Assembly: GCF_018448935.1 (NCBI RefSeq)
Contig: NZ_RCWC01000031.1
Coordinates: 1 to 64,000 of the forward strand
Length of the DNA: 64,000 nt
Reading direction: 5' to 3'
Source of the DNA: Photorhabdus noenieputensis
GTDB taxonomy: Bacteria > Pseudomonadota > Gammaproteobacteria > Enterobacterales > Enterobacteriaceae
Position 1 is the stretch's first letter. Each line of letters opens with the position of its first letter. The notes beneath the pieces are model-generated. The model was not told where the DNA came from. It ran no database searches and saw nothing but the letters and a program-made list of their open reading frames with translations. Both the position numbers and the translations under genes were made by a program. Shown here piece by piece: positions 57,864-64,000 of this stretch.

Positions 57864-58652
57864 ATGCCCTCCCAAACGACGAGGACAACTGCCATCTTCG
57901 CTTTCTTTATCTCACTATTGTTTTCCGCTTTTAGTCATGCCTCAACCAGCACCGCTAAAAGCATAGAGTATTCTCACAATGACATGCAAAGCAGTTTGCC
58001 AGATTTGCGAAAATACCCTTCGGGCACCCTACGTAAGAAAGCGTTTTTAAATGTTGTTGTCCCTGTGATTGATCAACACAATCAACAAATTATGCAGGAA
58101 CGGAAATGGCTATTGGAACACCAAAACGCCAAGCATTGGTCCATACAGGATATCAAGCGCCTGCAACAAATTTGTAAAAACTACAATGTGAGCTGTAGCA
58201 GCTCGCCTAAAAAAGTTAACTGGAACAAGCTACTAAGTCGTGTTGATATCATCCCAACCCATTTTGTTGCCACTCAAGCTGCAACAGAATCTGGCTGGGG
58301 AACATCTAAGCTTGCACAACAGAATAACAATTTGTTCGGTATGCGTTGCGGTAACAACTGCAAGAAAACCCAAGGTAAAATAAAAGGTTATTTTTCCTAC
58401 CCGACCATCAATGATTCTGTCGAAGCCTATATGAAAAATATGAATACTCATAACGCTTATGAATCATTACGTGTTTCACGCGCCAAGCAGAGAAGCCTTC
58501 AAGAATCACTAAATACCAGTAAATTGATTGATAATCTTGAAGGGTATTCACAATTGGGTTCGACTTACAACAACTACCTGCACAAAGTATTTAACAGCAA
58601 TAAAGGGCTTATTACTCAGGCGCAGAAGTTAGCTAAAAACGATCATGACTAA
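57864..58652 (+). CDS. bax: Bax-like peptidoglycan N-acetylglucosaminidase-domain protein
   Basis: The 262-residue protein starts at ATG 57864 with GAGGAAAA ahead; the frame is open further back to a TTG at 57831, which I reject. It has a signal peptide (FSAFSHA-ST). The glucosaminidase domain follows, with the catalytic Glu in THFVATQAATESGWGTSKLA, then QNNNLFGMRC and YFSYPTINDSVEAYM. Length and layout match E. coli Bax (274 residues). It is likely a periplasmic murein hydrolase. Confidence 0.88.
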   Translation: MPSQTTRTTAIFAFFISLLFSAFSHASTSTAKSIEYSHNDMQSSLPDLRKYPSGTLRKKAFLNVVVPVIDQHNQQIMQERKWLLEHQNAKHWSIQDIKRLQQICKNYNVSCSSSPKKVNWNKLLSRVDIIPTHFVATQAATESGWGTSKLAQQNNNLFGMRCGNNCKKTQGKIKGYFSYPTINDSVEAYMKNMNTHNAYESLRVSRAKQRSLQESLNTSKLIDNLEGYSQLGSTYNNYLHKVFNSNKGLITQAQKLAKNDHD

Positions 58653-58988
58653 GGGCCTAAATAAGTCATTAGCATGAATATCTTCTGTTTGAATATCTTG
58701 TGCTAAGTACCAAAATCATCCGTTACCATAACCAACTATGGAACGGGTGATTTTCTTATGCCCACCAGTTTGTTCTTTTCATTGATAGAATGTTTAGATT
58801 AAATACTATAATATCATTCAATACTAACCTATACCCGTCATCTTTCAAGTTGCCTCTTTGTTGGCTGCGCTCACTCACCCCGGTCACATAGTTATCTATG
58901 CTCCCGGAGATTCGCTCCCTTGCCGTCGCGATCCATCTTGAAATCCATTGGGTATGTATTGAGATAAAATGATTGACCAGAGTTTAAT
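58653..58988. other. Intergenic region with ERIC before the acyltransferase operon
   Basis: The 336-base gap has a short AT-rich left part and the ERIC element at 58830-58956 only 32 bases before the acyltransferase gene. It must be transcribed as leader or overlap the promoter. Confidence 0.5.
58830..58956 (+). repeat. ERIC (intergenic repeat unit), 127 bp, second copy
   Basis: The element is again 127 bases, from TATACCC to GGGTATG, with the ERIC segments GTTGGCTGCGCTCACTCACC and ATGCTCCCGGAGATTCGCTC. It is the reverse orientation of the copy at 10567-10693 and very similar along its length. Confidence 0.9.
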
Positions 58989-60410
58989 ATGAATTTCTTT
59001 TCTTTTGAGTTTCTTGGTTCCTTTGTTGCTTTCTTTCTCTTGTATTGGGTGCTACAAAAAAATGCGAAAGCACAAAACTATCTGCTGATAATCGCAAGCT
59101 ATCTGTTTGTCTTTTCCTTTAATCCGCTTTTCATCGGCATCTTATTTGGCTATACGCTATTTATTTATCTTTTAACAAACATAGCCAGCAAATTTCTATC
59201 CAATCGCATTACATTTACTATCCTGACGATAGGTATTCTGGGATGTTTTACTCTATTCAAATATTATTCTTTCTTTCAGGAAAGCCTCCAACAAGCATTT
59301 GCCAAATTTGGCTTGTCCATAGATTTACCTGTACTGACACTACTCGTCCCTTTAGGTTTATCTTTCTATGCATTTCATTCCGTCAGCTATGTCGTTGCTG
59401 TCGCAAGAAAAGAAATGCCCAAAGCATCATTTCCTGATGTCGCTTTATATCTATGCTTTTTCCCAAGTATTGTTGCCGGACCAATTAACCGAGCTAAAGA
59501 TTTTCTACCTCAAATCCAGATTTCATCAAGAGTAATCATTGAACCATCAAAAGCCATCTTATTGATTGCATTGGCAATAACCAAACTATTTTTATTCAGC
59601 TCTTATTTATCTGAAAATTATGTTAATCCAGTTTTTGATGATCCTACCAGCTACAATGCAGGGCAAATACTGGTTGGTATCTATGCCTATGCATGGCATA
59701 TCTATTTTAATTTTTCTGGTTATACCAACCTTGTTACCGGATTAGCACTACTCCTTGGTTTCAGGGTACCTAAAAACTTCAATGCCCCTTATCTGGCTGA
59801 AAACTTACAAGCCTTCTGGCACCGTTGGCATATCAGTTTATCTGAATTTATCCGTGATTATGTCTATATTCCTTTTGGCGGTAATAAGAAAAGATTTATA
59901 CGTAAAAATCTTAATTTGTTTATCGCTATGGTAATCTCTGGGTTATGGCATGGAGCCGGAATTAACTTCATTATCTGGGGAGCTATTCATGGATTGGGAT
60001 TAATAATCCTCAATGTCAAATACCAGTTAATTCCTCCAATAGACAAAAAAAATCAAAATATTCCCAAAAATCCAGTTATCTCATTTTTATCCAGAATTAC
60101 CACTTTCCACTTTGTCTGCCTGGCATGGGTTTTCTTCCGTTGTCCTACTCCAGATGATGCACTAATGTTATTAAATCAATTGATATCATCAGATTTATTT
60201 CACTCGATAATAGCCAACAGTGGGCTGTTACTGATGTTCTGGGGACTCTTTATTATTTATCCGTGGCTGATTAATCTAAAAATAATGGTTGAGAAAATAC
60301 ATTCTCAGATTTCATGGATATGTTACCCAATACCATTAGCGATTATTCTGACTTTGGTATTTATGCTTTCACCACAAGGAATACCAGGATTCATTTATGC
60401 CAATTTCTGA
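58989..60410 (+). CDS. MBOAT-family O-acyltransferase (AlgI/PatA-like)
   Basis: The 473-residue polytopic inner-membrane protein has 10-12 helices. It shows the signature of the alginate/peptidoglycan O-acetyltransferase branch: FWHRWHISLSEFIRDYVYIP followed by FGGNKK, and the active-site His in ISGLWHGAGINFIIWGAIHG. It moves acetyl groups across the membrane to periplasmic partners. The two following genes overlap by 14 bases each and encode SGNH proteins that could transfer or remove the acetyl group. The target may be peptidoglycan or a polysaccharide; no alginate genes are present. Confidence 0.87.
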   Translation: MNFFSFEFLGSFVAFFLLYWVLQKNAKAQNYLLIIASYLFVFSFNPLFIGILFGYTLFIYLLTNIASKFLSNRITFTILTIGILGCFTLFKYYSFFQESLQQAFAKFGLSIDLPVLTLLVPLGLSFYAFHSVSYVVAVARKEMPKASFPDVALYLCFFPSIVAGPINRAKDFLPQIQISSRVIIEPSKAILLIALAITKLFLFSSYLSENYVNPVFDDPTSYNAGQILVGIYAYAWHIYFNFSGYTNLVTGLALLLGFRVPKNFNAPYLAENLQAFWHRWHISLSEFIRDYVYIPFGGNKKRFIRKNLNLFIAMVISGLWHGAGINFIIWGAIHGLGLIILNVKYQLIPPIDKKNQNIPKNPVISFLSRITTFHFVCLAWVFFRCPTPDDALMLLNQLISSDLFHSIIANSGLLLMFWGLFIIYPWLINLKIMVEKIHSQISWICYPIPLAIILTLVFMLSPQGIPGFIYANF

Positions 60411-61533
60411 ATTCAAATCTAATTTAAAAACGGCCGGACAAGTCACTTTTATCGTAATATTAACTAGCCTACTGTTAATCTGGCTAAATCATCGTTCACT
60501 GGATAGATTCTGGCAACAGGAATATCACCGGCAAAGTCTTTGGGCAACTTTACAAGGTTATCCACTCTGGGATTTCGGTGATAACCTAGAACAAGGCGTA
60601 CTCGCTGCGGGGGAAGCTTTCATATTACATACTACCGGCAATAACAGTGACAATCATCAGCAACCCCCTCAGAAAGCTGATATCACACTGCCTGCGGATT
60701 TTCAGATTGGGCTAAAGCTCCTGAGTGGTTATCCCTCTTCTGTTACAAATTTGCCTGCAACTTTCCCTGAATTATTACAGAAATCTCCCCATACTCATCC
60801 TGTCAATTCATCAATACCCCATGACTCAAGGAATAACATTTTCCACAGTATGGTTATCGCTAAAACCAACGTGACACTAACAACCAAAGATAAGGTGCTG
60901 TTTGCTGGAGATTCAATGATGCAGGGTATCGCTCCCCACCTGAAACGTCGGCTTTACCAAGATTACGGTATTTCAAGTATTAATCTCAGCAAACAAAGTA
61001 CTGGACTTGCTTACCCTAGCTTTTTTAACTGGCCGGAAACTATCAACAAAACACTGGAGGCCAACCATGATATCAAGCTAGTTGTTATTTTTTTGGGGCC
61101 AAATGATCCCTGGGATATGCCACCAAAACATGGAAACATCTACCTGAAATTCGCCAGTCCCGATTGGGAAAATCTCTATCGTCAACGTATCGACATGATC
61201 CTTACCGAAACACGTAACCACGGTGCTGATATTATCTGGGTTGGTCCTCCTAATATGCGGCAGAAAAAACTTTCCACCAGCATGGAATATCTGAGATCCT
61301 TATATCAATCGGAAGTAACAAAAGCCGGAGAAATCTACGTTTCTGTTAATGATATTTTTAAATATCATGCAAATAATTATTCCGATTATATTGGCGACAA
61401 TAGTAACAAAATTAAACTCAGAAGTGGTGATGGTATACACTTTAGCTTGAAAGGCCAGCAAACTATCTCAGACAACATATTTTCATTGATTAAATTTATT
61501 CAGGAGCCAACCAAACAAAATGAAAATAGTTAA
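60397..61533 (+). CDS. SGNH-hydrolase-like protein (DUF459), membrane-anchored
   Basis: The 378-residue protein has one N-terminal span (TFIVILTSLLLIWL) and a periplasmic SGNH domain in the second half: block I LFAGDSMMQGIAPHL (Ser), VIFLGPNDPWDMPP (Gly/Asn) and the Asp/His pair DGIHFSLKG. This is the DUF459-type family. The region 30-160 is unassigned. It overlaps the MBOAT gene by 14 bases and the next gene by 14, so the three act together. It may be the periplasmic O-acetyltransferase or esterase. Confidence 0.82.
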   Translation: MPISEFKSNLKTAGQVTFIVILTSLLLIWLNHRSLDRFWQQEYHRQSLWATLQGYPLWDFGDNLEQGVLAAGEAFILHTTGNNSDNHQQPPQKADITLPADFQIGLKLLSGYPSSVTNLPATFPELLQKSPHTHPVNSSIPHDSRNNIFHSMVIAKTNVTLTTKDKVLFAGDSMMQGIAPHLKRRLYQDYGISSINLSKQSTGLAYPSFFNWPETINKTLEANHDIKLVVIFLGPNDPWDMPPKHGNIYLKFASPDWENLYRQRIDMILTETRNHGADIIWVGPPNMRQKKLSTSMEYLRSLYQSEVTKAGEIYVSVNDIFKYHANNYSDYIGDNSNKIKLRSGDGIHFSLKGQQTISDNIFSLIKFIQEPTKQNENS

Positions 61534-62740
61534 ACAACTCCGTCGGCGATACCAATATGCTGGCATCAGTTTGATCATCGTACTCTCTTTAAGTTTGATA
61601 TCGTGCCATAGACAAAAACCAGGACCATTGCCAGCACAACAACCGGCAAAAGAGAACCAACAGCTAATAGACTTTGGTGAACCCAATTTAGTCTTACTGG
61701 CGAACAAACTGCATAACAGCCGTCATAATCAACTGCATTTTGTTCAGATAGGAGATTCCCATACCGCGGCAGACTTTTTTACCGGCAAGCTTCGTTCTTT
61801 ATTGCAACAACGTTTTGGCGATGCAGGGATTGGTTTTGTTAGCCCAATTAATATACCTGGCCAACGTAACGCTATAGTCAGTATGACCGGTAATAAACAG
61901 CAATGGAAACTCACTACCAGCCGCAAAGATAATCGGCCTGATTTTCCTCTCGGCGGTGCAATTGCAGAACCCAATAGCCAAATAAGTCAATTAATTCTCA
62001 GACTGTTTGTACCATCCCATGATCGCTATCAACTCAAGACGTTATACCAAGCATCAGGTAATGCTCAGATTTTGGTTCAATCTGCAACCAAACGAATAGT
62101 GAAATTACCGGCAACCCACGGTCACTGGCAATTTTCTACTGAAGAATCAGTTATATTCCCAGTTAATATTATGGCGATACAAAATAATCAGTTAGAATTA
62201 GGTGGCTGGTTTATCAAACGTACACAACCGGGTATTATGCTATCTGCCTTAGGTATTAATGGTGCAACTATTAATATGATGGATAAGTGGCAACCACAAT
62301 GGATTGATACATTAGTTCAAATGCGTCCTGATATGGTGATCCTCGCTTATGGCACAAATGAGGCATTTAATCATTCACTTGATTTATCAAGCTATCGCCA
62401 GCAACTGGAAGCTAAGATAAAGCAGATTCGTAATCAGTTACCACAAGCAGTTATCCTTATCATTGGGCCGGGTGATTCTTTGAAAAACAACCAACTCACA
62501 AGTTGTGCAGCACAACAACCAACAATGTTGGATAATATCATCCATATTCAACAAAAAGTCGCTCAAGATCAGCACACACTATTCTGGAATTGGCGTGAAT
62601 ATATGGGTGGCAAATGTTCAGTTCGGCGCTGGGCGCAACAAGATCTTGCTCGTCCCGATTATGTTCATCTTTCAGCCGCGGGTTATGAACGCAGTGCTGA
62701 AGCTTTATACCAACAATTAATAAATATTCTCGATCAATAA
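61520..62740 (+). CDS. SGNH/GDSL lipoprotein (possible PatB/Ape1-like)
   Basis: The 406-residue protein has a lipobox (SLSLISC) near residue 29, then an SGNH domain with block I FVQIGDSHTAADFFTGKL, YGTNEAFN and the C-terminal DYVHLSAAGYE (Asp/His). The order and the GDSHTA block recall Neisseria/Campylobacter Ape1-type peptidoglycan O-acetyl esterases and PatB. GGAG at 61503 is a usable ribosome site. The insert between blocks (about 110-240) suggests a carbohydrate-binding module. Role inferred from the operon. Confidence 0.8.
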   Translation: MKIVKQLRRRYQYAGISLIIVLSLSLISCHRQKPGPLPAQQPAKENQQLIDFGEPNLVLLANKLHNSRHNQLHFVQIGDSHTAADFFTGKLRSLLQQRFGDAGIGFVSPINIPGQRNAIVSMTGNKQQWKLTTSRKDNRPDFPLGGAIAEPNSQISQLILRLFVPSHDRYQLKTLYQASGNAQILVQSATKRIVKLPATHGHWQFSTEESVIFPVNIMAIQNNQLELGGWFIKRTQPGIMLSALGINGATINMMDKWQPQWIDTLVQMRPDMVILAYGTNEAFNHSLDLSSYRQQLEAKIKQIRNQLPQAVILIIGPGDSLKNNQLTSCAAQQPTMLDNIIHIQQKVAQDQHTLFWNWREYMGGKCSVRRWAQQDLARPDYVHLSAAGYERSAEALYQQLINILDQ

Positions 62741-62957
62741 GCAACAATAAAGCTTGATTGGGAATTGGGAATAGTACTAAACACTTATCTTGTTTTTAGT
62801 GCAGAAAAATTAAACTTATAATCTTAGATTTATAATATGTACGAGTTCACAAGAAACCCATTTAATAAAGACAAACTATCTTTTTTGTTGTATTTAATGC
62901 GTTGAAAATAAGTCTATACCATGCGTAAGACATAGCATCAAAAAGAGTATTTAAAAT

Positions 62958-63881
62958 ATGATTTTTCCAAAAAAGTATCCTCTCAGCACGATAAAAAGGC
63001 TCATCTCCGGCTGGAAAGAGTGTAGTTTCGAACGTTACCAACAAGCGTATTCCCTCTATGGTGGTGGAATATCTACTCATCCAGATATTGTACGTTTTTT
63101 AAATGAAAAATTTGGCAATAGTTTTATCTTTTACGTCAAAGAAAATCCACAAATAGAAAACGTTATCGAAGGGGCATACTTTACATGTAAAGATCATCAT
63201 CTGGCAGCAAGTCACCAAAAGGACTACCACTTCTTCACCTATGATGAAATTATCTTTCCTATCGCCAAACATCTAAAAACCATCATCCCAGGGAAATCTA
63301 AAACCATATCGCTCCTGCACAAAGAAAATTTTATCAACGTTTGTTATGGTCGGTTAAACAAGCGAACAGTCTGTCTTGCTAAAGAAAATTTTTCTTATAA
63401 AACAAAAAGAAATCGAAGTAATGAAATTAACAAATTTAAGCGTGCAGGTGGGGAAATACACCAAATTAACGATTTTACCTGCCAAGAATTCATCGATATT
63501 TACACTACACTGTACGAAAAACGCTGGACATATAAAACGCATAATGAAGAAGAGAAAGAAAAATTAACTGAATTATATACCGAACTCAAACAACATCTAT
63601 ACGGAAATGTATTAACTATCAATGGTGCCCCAGTAGCCTACGATTTAGTTATGAAAGCAGACAGCCCCCTGTGGATTTCATTTGATGCAGTAGACGGCGG
63701 ACTCGACCCTGAATATTCCAATCTCAGTGTTGGCAGTATTCTAATGTGGTTAAATATTCAGAATGCTTCAGATCTCTGCCAGCAGCATCAAAAAATTATG
63801 CGCTATTCTATTGGTAGACCTTCTCTCTCCTATAAAGATCGCTGGTGCAATCGCCATCCATTAGCGAGAACGCTATTCTAG
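62958..63881 (+). CDS. mig-14: Mig-14 family antimicrobial-peptide resistance protein
   Basis: The 307-residue protein resembles Salmonella Mig-14, an inner-membrane-associated protein with a GNAT-like fold, needed for resistance to host antimicrobial peptides and survival in macrophages. Marks: SFERYQQAYSLYGGG, STHPDIVRFL, and the GNAT-like half with NGAPVAYDLVMKAD, FDAVDGGLDPEYSNLSVGSI and YSIGRPSLSYKDRW. AAGAG lies 11 bases ahead of ATG. It follows the acetylation genes with a 217-base gap, so it has its own promoter. In this organism resistance to insect antimicrobial peptides is the likely value. Confidence 0.82.
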   Translation: MIFPKKYPLSTIKRLISGWKECSFERYQQAYSLYGGGISTHPDIVRFLNEKFGNSFIFYVKENPQIENVIEGAYFTCKDHHLAASHQKDYHFFTYDEIIFPIAKHLKTIIPGKSKTISLLHKENFINVCYGRLNKRTVCLAKENFSYKTKRNRSNEINKFKRAGGEIHQINDFTCQEFIDIYTTLYEKRWTYKTHNEEEKEKLTELYTELKQHLYGNVLTINGAPVAYDLVMKADSPLWISFDAVDGGLDPEYSNLSVGSILMWLNIQNASDLCQQHQKIMRYSIGRPSLSYKDRWCNRHPLARTLF

Positions 63882-63914
63882 CTTTATTCATCATCTGCAC
63901 AGTTGGCTTCTCAT

Positions 63915-63934
63915 CCGCCTTCTATAGAAGGCGG
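63915..63934 (+). terminator. Terminator after mig-14
   Basis: CCGCCTTC, loop TATA and GAAGGCGG form a perfect 8-bp stem 33 bases beyond the stop. Only a short T-rich tail follows. Confidence 0.7.
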
Positions 63935-64000
63935 CATTATTTAACACAGAGAAAAGCACTCTAAATTTTAGCTATTAAGATGGCAGAAGAATTACATCAC

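Noticed and set aside
1-64000. CRISPR arrays, tRNA or rRNA genes
   Set aside because: No regularly spaced repeats, cloverleaf sequences or conserved rRNA segments were seen.

Overview
The window looks like a chromosomal accessory region of Photorhabdus (Morganellaceae, insect pathogen and nematode symbiont). The pointers are a full-length tcaC insecticidal-toxin gene, hemopexin-repeat ('photopexin'-like) proteins, 127-bp ERIC repeats, AT-rich intergenic DNA and enterobacterial genes such as bax and mig-14. No database was searched; all names come from motif recognition.

Region 1 (about 0.6-7.7 kb) is a lectin island. Four genes or remnants end in a domain of the LecB/PA-IIL fucose-lectin fold. 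It is joined to a beta-trefoil-like domain (646-1608, and originally 7074-7691) or to a four-blade hemopexin domain (1784-2794, 5567-6589, and the 5'-truncated 4841-5473). Between them lies a free-standing homologue of the N-terminal TNF-like fucose-binding domain of Burkholderia BC2L-C (3258-3677), and an unrecognised minus-strand gene whose 5' edge abuts the truncated copy. The calcium ligands of the LecB domains are eroded to different degrees.

Region 2 (8.3-35.3 kb) is a yersiniabactin/pyochelin-like assembly line. It holds a TonB-dependent receptor behind a Fur-like site, then a nine-kilobase-scale operon of two NRPS/PKS genes, a saccharopine-dehydrogenase-like protein, a thiazolinyl imide reductase, a type II thioesterase, an MFS protein and a YbtP/YbtQ-like ABC pair. 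The order is FAAL-PCP-KS-PCP-Cy-A(degenerate MT)-PCP-Cy-A-PCP, then TubC docking-Cy-A(MT)-PCP-TE. A fatty-acyl starter followed by three cyclised cysteines is the likely product type. I recall photoxenobactin clusters of Photorhabdus/Xenorhabdus as the closest match. The terminal TE has Cys in place of the nucleophilic Ser.

Region 3 (35.4-44 kb) is a tca toxin locus: an IS110 transposase remnant, a short open frame that fuses the TcaA start to TcaB pieces with two large in-frame losses, an intact tcaC, and a convergent secreted GH18 chitinase.

Region 4 (44.9-50.8 kb) holds an Asr-like small secreted protein, queH, a BenE-type transporter, and a three-gene envelope operon (beta-barrel, Omp85-type barrel, DUF4056 lipoprotein).

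Region 5 (51.6-56.6 kb) is a compact four-gene chaperone-usher fimbrial operon (major pilin, chaperone, usher, two-domain tip protein) flanked by very AT-rich DNA.

Region 6 (57.4-63.9 kb) has a possible 29-residue membrane peptide, bax, a second ERIC element, an MBOAT plus two SGNH proteins (probable envelope O-acetylation), and a Mig-14 homologue linked to antimicrobial-peptide resistance.
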